A stretch of 64,000 nucleotides of DNA from Mariniblastus sp. (lineage in GTDB: Bacteria; Planctomycetota; Planctomycetia; Pirellulales; Pirellulaceae). The translations under genes were made by a program, and so were the position numbers. The DNA is taken from assembly GCA_029251085.1 (NCBI GenBank), contig JAQXDZ010000029.1, forward strand, positions 27,814-91,813, given 5' to 3'. The stretch's first letter is position 1. Each line of letters opens with the position of its first letter. Below are positions 54,928-62,960 of this stretch, piece by piece. The notes beneath the pieces were generated by a model. It searched no databases. It saw nothing but the letters and a program-made list of their open reading frames with translations, and was not told the DNA's origin.

Positions 54928-55419
54928 ATGATCTTCCGAAAAACTACGGTTTGGCCGATAGCCGGTCTGCTGATTGCGAACTTTGCCAGTGCATTACATT
55001 TACATAGTTTTTCTGCGTGGGTGATGTACGGTTTCCTGTTTCCTTCGGCTCAGGAACAAAGGGTCGAAGCAGTTGTGAGCCCAATAATGTTTATTACCCA
55101 TTTCCCTGCCGCCGAATGCTTTGGCTCGTTGCCTGACCTCTTCGTTATAATTTGCAGTTTAATGACAGGATTCTTGCTCGGGCTGTTTACTAGTAATGCA
55201 TTACTACTACCACTCATGCCCCGATTGAGCAGCGGACCAAGAATTGTCGCAACAATAATTTTGCTTATTGATTTGGCGTTGGTTCCGGTACTTTTGAATG
55301 ATCCGCAAAAGTCATTTTCTTATTTCCTCTTGTGTCTTGTCTACGCACTACCGATCACGGTCGTTACGGGAATCGTCCTGTGGTTTCGCCACAAGCGTTC
55401 CACGCAAAACGCGAACTAA
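54928..55419 (+). CDS. Four-helix membrane protein of unknown function (cassette-like)
   Basis: I start at ATG 54928 (MIFRKTTVWPIAG); the frame's TTG at 54916 lacks support. The 163-residue protein has four hydrophobic segments (IAGLLIANFASALHLHSF; FVIICSLMTGFLLGLFTSNALL; IVATIILLIDLALVPVLL; LLCLVYALPITVVTGIVLWF) and a basic tail. Its TAA stop (55417-55419) overlaps the TAAC box that begins the adjoining attC-like element, a hallmark of integron cassettes. No family or function was recognised. Confidence 0.65.
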   Translation: MIFRKTTVWPIAGLLIANFASALHLHSFSAWVMYGFLFPSAQEQRVEAVVSPIMFITHFPAAECFGSLPDLFVIICSLMTGFLLGLFTSNALLLPLMPRLSSGPRIVATIILLIDLALVPVLLNDPQKSFSYFLLCLVYALPITVVTGIVLWFRHKRSTQNAN

Positions 55420-55506
55420 CAATACGATGTACTCAAATCCGGACTTGCGTGTGTTAATTTATATCTAGATTACTGGTTCCGGATCGGTGATCACGAACGT
55501 TATGCC
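55415..55506 (+). repeat. Candidate integron attC site
   Basis: ACTAAC at the left and GTTATGCC at the right border a ~90-nt element. Inside, ATCCGGA (55437-55443) pairs with TCCGGAT (55478-55484), giving the folded-hairpin geometry of attC. The left box overlaps the upstream gene's stop; the right box is followed 23 bases later by the next gene's ATG. Confidence 0.5.
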
Positions 55507-55521
55507 GCTCACGGAACGCCC

Positions 55522-56082
55522 ATGCTAAAATTGCTCTTAATCCCTGTGCTATTCGCGATCGCATGTCTTTTTGCTGGTATCTACGGAGCGGCACACAATC
55601 AAATTTCTTACACCGTCGCGCCAGAATATTTTACCCAGTTCAAATTTCACCAGTTTCAAATCCCAGAGGCAATTCCTGATCGTGTCGGCGCAGCAATCGT
55701 AGGATGGTATGCAGCTTGGTGGATGGGCATTGTCATTGGGTTCGTGCTTATTCCCCTTGGCCTTCTAATTCGCGGCACCTCAAACTACTTTTGGGGCATG
55801 GTCCGCGTTTTCGGTGTTGTGGCAATCACAACACTGCTTGTGGGGCTCATTGGTCTCCTGATTGCATTCGCAACGGTGGATCCAGATACCGTTGGTGAAC
55901 GCACGCAGTACGGTAATGAAATCGTCGATGATGGTGCATTTGTTCGCGCCGGCACCATGCACAACTTCAGCTACCTTGGCGGAATTGCTGGTATCATCAC
56001 TGGAGGAATCGCTGTTTTTTGGGAACGTCAAAGACTCTCGGGCCCTGAGTCTAATCAAAACGTCCCGCCAAATTCCACATAA
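55522..56082 (+). CDS. Multi-pass membrane protein of unknown function (cassette-like)
   Basis: ATG 55522 opens a hydrophobic segment (LKLLLIPVLFAIACLFAG), followed by further membrane segments at about 57-80 (AAIVGWYAAWWMGIVIGFVLI), 92-118 (MVRVFGVVAITTLLVGLIGL) and 153-170 (YLGGIAGIITGGIAVF). A hydrophilic loop at 120-150 carries many Asp/Glu. The TAA stop (56080-56082) overlaps an ATAAC box, as in the preceding cassette. It ends 45 bp short of the convergent rsmH gene. No family was recognised. Confidence 0.65.
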   Translation: MLKLLLIPVLFAIACLFAGIYGAAHNQISYTVAPEYFTQFKFHQFQIPEAIPDRVGAAIVGWYAAWWMGIVIGFVLIPLGLLIRGTSNYFWGMVRVFGVVAITTLLVGLIGLLIAFATVDPDTVGERTQYGNEIVDDGAFVRAGTMHNFSYLGGIAGIITGGIAVFWERQRLSGPESNQNVPPNST

Positions 56083-56127
56083 CAAGGTGATGCACGCGAA
56101 GTCGCGGGCAAACGCAAGTCCAGTTCC
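56079..56127 (+). repeat. Half attC-like element at the block's right border
   Basis: ATAACAAGGTGATGCACGCG followed by AAGTCGCGGGC resembles the left half of planctomycete-type attC sites (TAAC box, GATGCAC, GCG-rich arm). The matching right half with a GTTA box is not visible before rsmH, so the site is truncated or diverged. Confidence 0.35.
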
Positions 56128-57216
56128 CTAACTCCGAATAGCCCAGCGCATTTTGGCCGAGGCAGACCGCGAGTTGTCTCTGATTTCCTGGCCGGTCGGA
56201 CGAATGACATCCGGGGAAATCTCACGATAGACTCCACTCCGAAATCCGTCGCGAAAGTGATGCTTCACGCGCCGATCCTCACCGGAGTGAAAACTCAAAA
56301 TAGCCACTCTCCCCCCTGGCAGGAGACAGTCCGGAAGACGTCGCAGGAAGGTATCGAGGGCGCTAAACTCTTCATTGACGGCAATCCGAATGGCTTGGAA
56401 AACGCGAGCAAAGGTAGAGCGGCGTCCGGCGTCCGTGATGTCCTCGGGTAACGCGCTCTCGATCGCGAGGCGTAGTTGCCCAGTAGTATTGATCCGTTCT
56501 TTCGAGGAAAGTTCGACGATAACTGCGGCAATCTGTTCCGCAAGTGGTTCGTCGCTCCCGTCAATTAAGACGCGTACCAGCTTGTCGAAGCGACAGCGTC
56601 TTAGCCAATCTTGGGCGCTCAAGCCACGTTCGGGATTCATCCGCATGTCCAACGGCCCGTCGTACTTGTACGAGAAGCCACGAGCGGGGTTATCTATCTG
56701 CATTGAGGACAAACCGAGGTCGGCGAGCACAAAGTCCACACCATCGTACCAACCGACCTGTGGCAGCATGCCCGCGAGCCCAGCGAAGTTACAGCGGCGA
56801 ACGATGAGTGTGTCCGTTCCGAAGCCGAGCCCTCGCAATCGCTCCTCAGTAAGAGGTAGCTGCAAAGCATCGACGTCGAGTGCGAGGAGCTGGCCACCAG
56901 GTTGTAGTCCGGTTAACAGCATTTCGCTGTGTCCACCATGCCCGAAAGTTACGTCCGCGCCTCGCTCGCCAGACTGAGGCGCGAGAAACTCAAGTGTTTC
57001 AGCGACAAGAATCGGGCGATGTTGACCAGCCGGCGTCTTTCCAGCACCAATCAGCTTGGCAATCGTCTCCGGATCGGGTGAAGAAGAAAGTTCTTTGTAT
57101 TTCTCATTAAAATTGCGAGGATGCGTGCCGCGGTAACGTTGCCGGCGACGAAAAGGCTTTTCCTTCGCAGGCTCTTCGTTGGTGGACTCTTCGCTGGTGG
57201 GCTCATCGTCAATCAT
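56128..57216 (-). CDS. rsmH: 16S rRNA (cytosine-1402-N4)-methyltransferase
   Basis: The 362-residue product shows the RsmH/MraW order: HRPILVAETLEFL, SAM-site ADVTFGHGGHSEMLL (family usually D-A/C-T-L/F-G-x-GGH), GGQLLALDVDALQL, VDFVLADLGLSSMQIDNPARGFSY, GPLDMRMNP, RSTFARVFQAIRIAVNEEF and RVAILSFHSGEDRRVKHHF. It methylates N4 of C1402 in 16S rRNA. A ~60-residue charged N-terminal extension (DDEPTSEESTNEEPAKEKP...) is disordered. In most bacteria this gene leads the dcw division cluster; here no dcw gene adjoins it, as is usual in planctomycetes lacking FtsZ. GC content is higher than in the cassette-like block next door. Confidence 0.9.
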   Translation of the reverse strand: MIDDEPTSEESTNEEPAKEKPFRRRQRYRGTHPRNFNEKYKELSSSPDPETIAKLIGAGKTPAGQHRPILVAETLEFLAPQSGERGADVTFGHGGHSEMLLTGLQPGGQLLALDVDALQLPLTEERLRGLGFGTDTLIVRRCNFAGLAGMLPQVGWYDGVDFVLADLGLSSMQIDNPARGFSYKYDGPLDMRMNPERGLSAQDWLRRCRFDKLVRVLIDGSDEPLAEQIAAVIVELSSKERINTTGQLRLAIESALPEDITDAGRRSTFARVFQAIRIAVNEEFSALDTFLRRLPDCLLPGGRVAILSFHSGEDRRVKHHFRDGFRSGVYREISPDVIRPTGQEIRDNSRSASAKMRWAIRS

Positions 57217-57640
57217 CAGGTGTGAAAATTCCTCTGCTTGTTGTTGGGCACGCCACTTTTTTTGCTGCGAGCGACCTCGCTTCTCGTCACGGCCTTACTG
57301 CCTAGAATCAACAATCTAGCGATCCTCGCTGTGGAGTCAAATGGCTAATAACAGGCAGGCATCCGATTGAGGGCATTCAAGCAACTGGCATGCCCCGTCT
57401 AAAACACCTGCCTGGGAAACAATTTTCCAACAGGCCATTTAGCCCTTGCCCCGATTCCGAAGTCGTAATGACCTTAAAGTTGTAACGACTCCCAAACCGA
57501 AGAGGCTGGAGATCTAGAAAATTCTGCTTGCTTGAATTTTGCGATCTGACCATGAATCCATTTTAGGATCCGCTGGGCGTTTGCCTAAACGCCGGCGATG
57601 CCCTCTGTTGGTTTACGCATTTGCATTTTATAATCTCGGA
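57217..57640. other. Divergent promoter region
   Basis: About 420 bp between rsmH and the RlmA-like gene, transcribed in opposite directions. No gene is supported; the in-frame extension of the RlmA-like gene back to 57539 lacks protein character. No individual promoter could be assigned. Confidence 0.35.
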
Positions 57641-58465
57641 ATGTTTCAACTGCGGTGCACCGTCCGAGATTGCCAACAATTGCTAGAGCAGCGCGAGCGA
57701 GAGCTGGTCTGCCACGCCGGCCATTGTTTTGATCAAGCCAAACAGGGCTACTGGAATCTGCTGCAACCTCAGGACAAGAAGTCCAAGAATCCTGGTGATT
57801 CGGAGGATGCTGTTTTGGCTCGGCATCGTTGGCTTCAATATGGGCACGCCAATTCACTGATAGAGACCCTCCGTCCGTGGTGCGTTACCAGCGACCTGGA
57901 GGCAAATTCAAGAACACTTGATTTAGGGTGTGGTGAAGGCTCGTTTGGTCCTGCCTTGTTTTCCACCGAAGCCAATTCCTATTGCGGGATTGACCTTTCC
58001 AAACGCGCCATCAAATTGGCTGCACGTGGCTGGCCTGAAGCGACTTGGGTGTTGGCTAACGCGGATCGTGTTTTGCCAGCGGCCGATCAAAGTGTTCACC
58101 GAGTAGTATCACTATTCGGTCGACGTCCCATTTCAGAAATCCATCGCGTTCTTGTGCCTGGTGGGATCTGTGTGGTTGCCGTGCCGGGTGAAGACGATTT
58201 AATCGAGCTTCGCGAGCAAGTCCAACAAACTGGGCAGCGTCGCAGTCGATGGGAAACGATTGCCGACGACATGAGTCATGCCGGCATGGAAGTGATGGAT
58301 CAAAAACACTGGCATAGCAATGTTAAATTGGAGCCGGACGCAATTGCAGACGCCCTGGCGATGACGTACCGTGCGGTGCGCCATTCCCAGAAATCTCGCT
58401 TGGATGCCGTGCAGGCCACGAACGTCACGCTGGCGGCGGACTTGCTTTTACTGCGGCGAAACTAG
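57641..58465 (+). CDS. rlmA: RlmA-like 23S rRNA (guanine-N1)-methyltransferase
   Basis: I start at ATG 57641 (MFQLRC), giving 274 residues. The N-terminal zinc finger has Cys6, Cys11, Cys24 and His28 followed by CFDQAKQGYWNLL, the RlmA signature C-x-x-x-H-x-FD-x-A-(K)-x-GY-x-NLL. The first Cys pair is spaced C-x4-C rather than the usual C-x2-C. The methyltransferase motif TLDLGCGEGSFGPAL follows at about 95-110, with YCGIDLSKRAIKLAA and FGRRPISEIHRVLVPGG. Family members methylate N1 of G745 or G748 in 23S rRNA. Planctomycete members are uncharacterised, so the exact target is inferred. Confidence 0.85.
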   Translation: MFQLRCTVRDCQQLLEQRERELVCHAGHCFDQAKQGYWNLLQPQDKKSKNPGDSEDAVLARHRWLQYGHANSLIETLRPWCVTSDLEANSRTLDLGCGEGSFGPALFSTEANSYCGIDLSKRAIKLAARGWPEATWVLANADRVLPAADQSVHRVVSLFGRRPISEIHRVLVPGGICVVAVPGEDDLIELREQVQQTGQRRSRWETIADDMSHAGMEVMDQKHWHSNVKLEPDAIADALAMTYRAVRHSQKSRLDAVQATNVTLAADLLLLRRN

Positions 58466-58474
58466 CAAGATCAA

Positions 58475-58602
58475 TTACAGATCCGCTGCCGCTTTTTCTT
58501 GAGTAAGTTTTTCTTGCGCAAGACTGGCGAGGTCTTTGTCGCCCGGCGACTGTCGGTATTTCTTTCTGACGCATCTGATCTGGATCACCGAGCGGAACAT
58601 TT
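58475..58602 (-). other. Possible gene remnant downstream of the ECF sigma gene
   Basis: A 41-codon frame encodes a charged, helical end (RKKYRQSPGDKDLASLAQEK then LTQEKAAADL), with a much more protein-like composition than chance. An in-frame stop lies immediately before its ATG, and a second frame covering 58600-58740 reads plausibly (RERQFLDRLAVACSFHSKLN). They may be two pieces of one gene broken by a frameshift. No family was recognised. Confidence 0.2.
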
Positions 58603-58738
58603 ATATAGTTGAGTTTGGAGTGAAAAGAGCAGGCAACAGCTAAGCGGTCCAAAAATTGTCGCTCTCGGGTGACTTGCCAACCAAGGCGACGACGGTTGCC
58701 AACACGCTGAGTCACGGCCTGAGATAGCGCTCCGTCAG

Positions 58739-59347
58739 TTACACTCCATTGTCGTTGCTCCAGATAGAACGCATGAGCATCACTTTGCGACGTACCGATT
58801 CTTCCACGCATTCAAGTTTCTCAGCAATCTCTTGATTGGTGTAACCTTCCATTTTCCAAACGGCAACTTGGCGCAATTCTGGTTTTAGGCGCAAGAGCAG
58901 TTCATTGCAGGTAAGGCAAAGCGATTCAGCAAAGTCCGGCGATGGATCAGGCACCTGCTCAAAATGGTCGCCGTCACCTTCAGCATCAAGAAATGCTGAA
59001 TGTCCTCGAATATTTCCGCCGCCTCGCTTCTGCCGGGTTTGATAGCGGTATAGGTCATTCGCTTTATTGTCGGAAATCACAACCAGCAAACGCCAAATGC
59101 CATCTCTGTCTCCAAGTTCAGAAAACTTGCCGTTATCTAACGCGCGAAAAAACGCGTCGAATGCATCTACGACAATATCTTCCTCATCCGAAACGCGTGC
59201 GGAGCCCGTGGCTATTCGACTTCTCGCCAAGCGAATCAGTCGCTCGTAGTACCGAACCCAGATCTGTTGCCGCGCGTATTCGTCACCGTCCCGGGCCTGA
59301 TGCAGCCATTGGGTGATTGAATTTTCCCCGCCCAAATTCGTGTTCAT
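58739..59347 (-). CDS. ECF-type RNA polymerase sigma factor
   Basis: The 202-residue protein has region 2 (AQQ-like YARQQIWVRYYERLIRLAR, EEDIVVDAFDAFFRAL, GIWRLLVVISDNKANDLYRY) and region 4 (LLLRLKPELRQVAVWKMEGY then TNQEIAEKLECVEESVRRK). It lacks the C-terminal SnoaL or anti-sigma-binding extension of some groups and belongs to the short ECF-like set common in planctomycetes. It should direct RNA polymerase to a small regulon. It is divergent from a Hanks-type kinase gene with 146 bp between them. In the planctomycete groups ECF43-ECF48 that pairing is typical, and the kinase is the likely control partner. Confidence 0.9.
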   Translation of the reverse strand: MNTNLGGENSITQWLHQARDGDEYARQQIWVRYYERLIRLARSRIATGSARVSDEEDIVVDAFDAFFRALDNGKFSELGDRDGIWRLLVVISDNKANDLYRYQTRQKRGGGNIRGHSAFLDAEGDGDHFEQVPDPSPDFAESLCLTCNELLLRLKPELRQVAVWKMEGYTNQEIAEKLECVEESVRRKVMLMRSIWSNDNGV

Positions 59348-59493
59348 TGAAACAGCCCTTCCGCCGAACGACTAACCATGAATCGGCAAAGTTAGTGAGT
59401 CAGGTCGCTAGCCAATATATTATTGTCATCGCCAATGGAATCCATGTACCATAATCAAATGGTTAACCCGATGCGCTAACAGTATAGGTTCCG

Positions 59494-61194
59494 ATGCCAA
59501 TTTATATACCCGACGAAGAAATCGATCTCCTCTGCGATGAGTTTGAACGAAAGACTCAAAACCAACAGGAGCCGAAGATCGAGACTTACCTAGAGCGGGT
59601 TAGTAGTGATCGCAGGCCCCAATTGTTGTACTGGTTGCTCAAACTTCAACTGCAATTAGAGCCAATTCAGAGCGGTCGATTTGAATTGAAGTTTGACGAA
59701 CTTCGCCAACAGTACCCTGGATTTGAAGAGGTCGTTAACGACATTGCGGAAACCGTTTTTCCATCGGAGGCAAGGCTCCCAAAAATCCCAGGTTACACGG
59801 TTGAGCGGATGGTTCAGCGAGGCGGCCAAGGCGGGGTTTTTCGGGCATTGCAGGACCAGACGGGTCAGCTCGTGGCAATCAAGCTGGTTTCAACGCAAGC
59901 ACTCAACCGAATAGCCCCTCACCATCGACCACAAGTCGTTGCGCGTTTGAAGAAAGAGATTCGGATCGCTGCCAGCCTGAAGCATATGAATGTCGTCAAG
60001 ATTTATGATGCGGGGGAATGTTCAGATGGCTTTTACTTTATTATGCAATTGCTGGAAGGAGGGGATCTCTCAAATCGAGCCGCGGCACTAAATCAAATTG
60101 AGGTTGCCAAAATTATCCGCTCGGTTGCAAACGCGCTGCAGGAAGCGCATGCCTCAGGCGTCTTGCACCTCGATGTCAAGCCGCAAAACATCCTTTTTGA
60201 TGAGGCTGCAAACCAACCGCTACTTGCAGATTTTGGACTCGCCAGATTGTCGCAAGAGGCAGAGGACAAGCATGCAATTGCGGGAACGATTGGGTATATG
60301 GCTCCTGAGCAAGCAATGGGGGTGGAGCTCGACTCCCGAGCCGACATTTATGGTCTGGGGGCAACGCTATATTATTTGCTAACGGGAAAAACAGCTTATA
60401 AAAATGTCAAATTACCCTTCACAGATAGCCAGCGAGAATCTTGGTCACCGATACCACCGCGATCGTTAAACCGAAACATCAACCCGCAACTCGAACGAAT
60501 CTGCATGCGATGTCTTGAATTCGATCCTGATTCTCGCTACCAAAATTGTCAGGAGGTCGCGACAGCCATTGATCAGTTTACCGTCGCAGAGGATGGACTG
60601 CGAATTGCAACGATCGCCAGAAAGACAATCATCACAAGCCCCTTTTTTTTGGCAATCAATCTGGTTGTGTACCTTCAAATTCAAGCGGGTTGGGCAGAGA
60701 TTCCAATCTGTGAACCGCTTATCTGGATAACCATGTTTTCCATGTACGGCGTAGTCTTCTTTGTATTCAGGTCAAAAACTAAGCTGGTCAAGAATACACC
60801 TGAACACCTGGCAATGGAAAGCATGTGGGCGGTTTGGCTGGCAAAGATGTTTGCCGCGATTGCGGTCGCCGGATCGTTACGATTACTGGCAAGTGGCTTG
60901 CCCGGAGCACCGAGCGTCGAGGAAGCAATCTTCATGTGCTACCCAATGTTTTCCGCTTTGACTGGATTAGTTCTAGCCACCATCGCACCACGCTACTGGC
61001 GTAAGTTTTATTTTGGGGCTGCCCTGTGCTGGCTGTACTCGTTCGTTCTGATGTTGAATTTAACGGAAGCACCCATACTCTACGGATTCGCCGCAACTGC
61101 TTTGGCGCTGGTGTGGGGAATCAAGTTAAAGCGACTCGCCCGCGAGCAAATTCGGTCACAGCATTTGGTCGACTTGGCAAGCGAAAGCCATTGA
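59494..61194 (+). CDS. Membrane-anchored Hanks-type serine/threonine protein kinase
   Basis: Residues 100-365 form the kinase: Gly-loop RGGQGGVFRA (~109), VAIKLV (Lys ~129), VLHLDVKPQNILF (catalytic Asp ~226; HLD rather than HRD), ADFGLARL (~246), GTIGYMAPEQA and SRADIYGLGATLYYLLTGK. An N-terminal ~100-residue helical segment precedes it. From 382 to 545 there are about five transmembrane helices and no large extracellular domain. The Leu-for-Arg change in HRD marks it as a non-RD kinase, less dependent on activation-loop phosphorylation. Its divergent neighbour is an ECF sigma factor, the likely substrate or partner. Signals probably arise in the membrane segment. Confidence 0.93.
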   Translation: MPIYIPDEEIDLLCDEFERKTQNQQEPKIETYLERVSSDRRPQLLYWLLKLQLQLEPIQSGRFELKFDELRQQYPGFEEVVNDIAETVFPSEARLPKIPGYTVERMVQRGGQGGVFRALQDQTGQLVAIKLVSTQALNRIAPHHRPQVVARLKKEIRIAASLKHMNVVKIYDAGECSDGFYFIMQLLEGGDLSNRAAALNQIEVAKIIRSVANALQEAHASGVLHLDVKPQNILFDEAANQPLLADFGLARLSQEAEDKHAIAGTIGYMAPEQAMGVELDSRADIYGLGATLYYLLTGKTAYKNVKLPFTDSQRESWSPIPPRSLNRNINPQLERICMRCLEFDPDSRYQNCQEVATAIDQFTVAEDGLRIATIARKTIITSPFFLAINLVVYLQIQAGWAEIPICEPLIWITMFSMYGVVFFVFRSKTKLVKNTPEHLAMESMWAVWLAKMFAAIAVAGSLRLLASGLPGAPSVEEAIFMCYPMFSALTGLVLATIAPRYWRKFYFGAALCWLYSFVLMLNLTEAPILYGFAATALALVWGIKLKRLAREQIRSQHLVDLASESH

Positions 61195-61331
61195 TTTACG
61201 GCAATTTTGGCTTCCACCAAACTTTTTTGTTTTTTGGTTGGGTTTTTCCGCTCAATAGCGTTTAACAGGACGCGGCGCGATTTGCATCGCATTTACCAGT
61301 CGTTGCCTGTTGAGCATTACCGAGAAAAATC

Positions 61332-62600
61332 ATGTCAAATTCCAGTGCCGTCGAACGTGAACTGACCACCCATGAGCTTGGTTTCATGGATTTGGACACC
61401 CCGATGAGACCTCAAATCGTTAGCGGAGTCGCATTCGCATCAGGAGCAGTCGATGCTGAGACAATTTGGAAACGACTGCAACAATTCACAAATGCCAACC
61501 CACAATACCGTTGTCGAATTATTGATCAACGATCGCCCTCGTGGAAGCTGGACGAAAACTTTGATTTATCCAATCATTGCGATGAAATCACATTGAACGA
61601 GTCGTCCAACGAAGACATTCTTACATACGTCGCCAACGAGTCAGCGCGTGGGCTCCCCGCTGACGGACCTCCATGGCGAATCGCACTCATTCGCGAGGGA
61701 GGCGAAGCGGAAAAGCCAGAGCGATGTGCAATCGCAGTTTGGGCGCATCATTCATTGATTGACGGACTGGAGGGAATGAAGCTGTACTCCAGTCTTTTGG
61801 ATCCCCGCGTTAACTCACGGAACGCCACTGAGGCTCCCAATGCGGATGCCCCCGTCATTGCTTCAGCAGACAAACCCCGGATCAGCGGTAGCTGCGTCCG
61901 CATTTTGGCAAGGGACGTCATGCGACGTCATATCAAGTGCCCATTGTCTGGTTGTCGCTCTGCTCAACGCAAAACGCTATCGTTCAGTTGGTCGCGCCAA
62001 GCGATCAGAAATGCAAGGAGTAAGCATGACGCATCCTTTCAAGAAGTATTGTTAGCGGTGTTAACGGATGGTCTTGCAAGCTATTGCAAAAAGCACGGCA
62101 AAAATCGAAAATTGCGCGCGATACTGCCGCTTAGTAAACCGTGCGAGGATTCATCTGGATTCACATCCAATCGGCACGACGTTGGCTTTATCAATTTACC
62201 GCTAACGCCCGCAACCTTACAAACTCGATTGAAGAAAATTCGCCGCGGCTTGGATTCACTTAGGCATCAACAGCGTGCCCAAGTGTTTCCAACCATTCTA
62301 AACTTTCTTGGGCGACTCCCTACCGCTGCTCGAGCGTACGTGTGCAACCGTTGGTCGACTCAGGCTAACTTGCTAATCAGCGTTCTCCCGGGCGGAACTG
62401 CTCGTCAACAGATTGGTGGAGTTGCATTACATTCATTGTTCGCACAACCAGCACTTCCGCCCAACCACGCGATTGTCATTGGTGCCATTGCGACGCGTCG
62501 CAATGTCTGCCTCACCGTTCAAGTTGACCCAGAGGTAATCGGGGATCCGTCAGAACTTCAAGCTGACTTAGCGCAAGCGTACGCGAGATTGGCAACTTAA
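61332..62600 (+). CDS. WS/DGAT-type acyltransferase
   Basis: The 422-residue product has the catalytic HHxxxDG motif (WAHHSLIDGLEGMKLY, His near 139) and the N-terminal ELTTHELGFMDLDTPMRPQ, like wax ester synthase/diacylglycerol acyltransferases. The C-terminal half holds a DUF1298-like region: CNRWSTQANLLISVLPGGTA and ATRRNVCLTVQVDPEVIGDPSEL. Such enzymes join an acyl-CoA to a fatty alcohol or diacylglycerol. The usual NDVVLA motif in the middle is replaced by something weaker (DASFQEVLLAVL). The gene is alone; no fatty acyl reductase is adjacent, but the window's acyl-ACP-reductase-like fusion is about 9 kb away. Another HHxxxDG acyltransferase function is possible. Confidence 0.75.
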   Translation: MSNSSAVERELTTHELGFMDLDTPMRPQIVSGVAFASGAVDAETIWKRLQQFTNANPQYRCRIIDQRSPSWKLDENFDLSNHCDEITLNESSNEDILTYVANESARGLPADGPPWRIALIREGGEAEKPERCAIAVWAHHSLIDGLEGMKLYSSLLDPRVNSRNATEAPNADAPVIASADKPRISGSCVRILARDVMRRHIKCPLSGCRSAQRKTLSFSWSRQAIRNARSKHDASFQEVLLAVLTDGLASYCKKHGKNRKLRAILPLSKPCEDSSGFTSNRHDVGFINLPLTPATLQTRLKKIRRGLDSLRHQQRAQVFPTILNFLGRLPTAARAYVCNRWSTQANLLISVLPGGTARQQIGGVALHSLFAQPALPPNHAIVIGAIATRRNVCLTVQVDPEVIGDPSELQADLAQAYARLAT

Positions 62601-62960
62601 AAATGTATTGTCTGTAGAAATATCTAAAAAATTTCAAGCGCAAGTTCTTGGGAAAGTAGCTGGGTTTGTGGCTATATGGAGAACCTCAATTGGCTTCACC
62701 ATTGGCTTCACCTCGAGGAAACAAAAGTAAGTAAAGAATAGATTGACGAACTCAAGCTTGAACTTAAAAGATGCAGGATTTTTCACCCAATGTTCTACTA
62801 AAAGTCGCGAACCTCGACATCGCTCGACCACCCAGAATCCTAACCACTCCCCCCCGTCCCTTCGCATTGGTTCCATAAGGTGGCCGACTTTTGCGCGATA
62901 CAAAAAGTGGGTGTGAAGATGGGTTGGGGGGAAGATCTTTGGAAATATTACTTAGGTTGC
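62601..62960. other. Intergenic spacer containing repeat copy 1
   Basis: Between the convergent WS/DGAT and secreted-protein genes lie 360 bp. The right third is the ~125-bp repeat listed separately. A minus-strand frame (62634-62903) overlaps the repeat and reads RLLVEHWVKNPASFKFKLEF, which is probably a spurious translation of a dispersed noncoding repeat. Confidence 0.4.
62831..62956. repeat. Dispersed repeat, copy 1
   Basis: This stretch and copy 2 (63647-63771) share CCTAACCAC, CCCCCCGTCCC, GGTTCCATAAG, GCGCGA, GGGTGTGAA and TTTGGAAATATT in the same order and spacing, about 70-75% identical overall by eye. The two are in direct orientation and border the secreted-protein gene. Confidence 0.8.

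Noticed and set aside
58466..58738. 128-codon minus-strand frame across the end of the sigma gene
   Set aside because: It overlaps the sigma-factor coding end in another frame and loses protein character near its end; only parts look real, so it is reported as a possible remnant instead.
62634..62903. 89-codon minus-strand frame over repeat copy 1
   Set aside because: Its sequence is explained by translation of a dispersed noncoding repeat, and copy 2 does not keep the frame.
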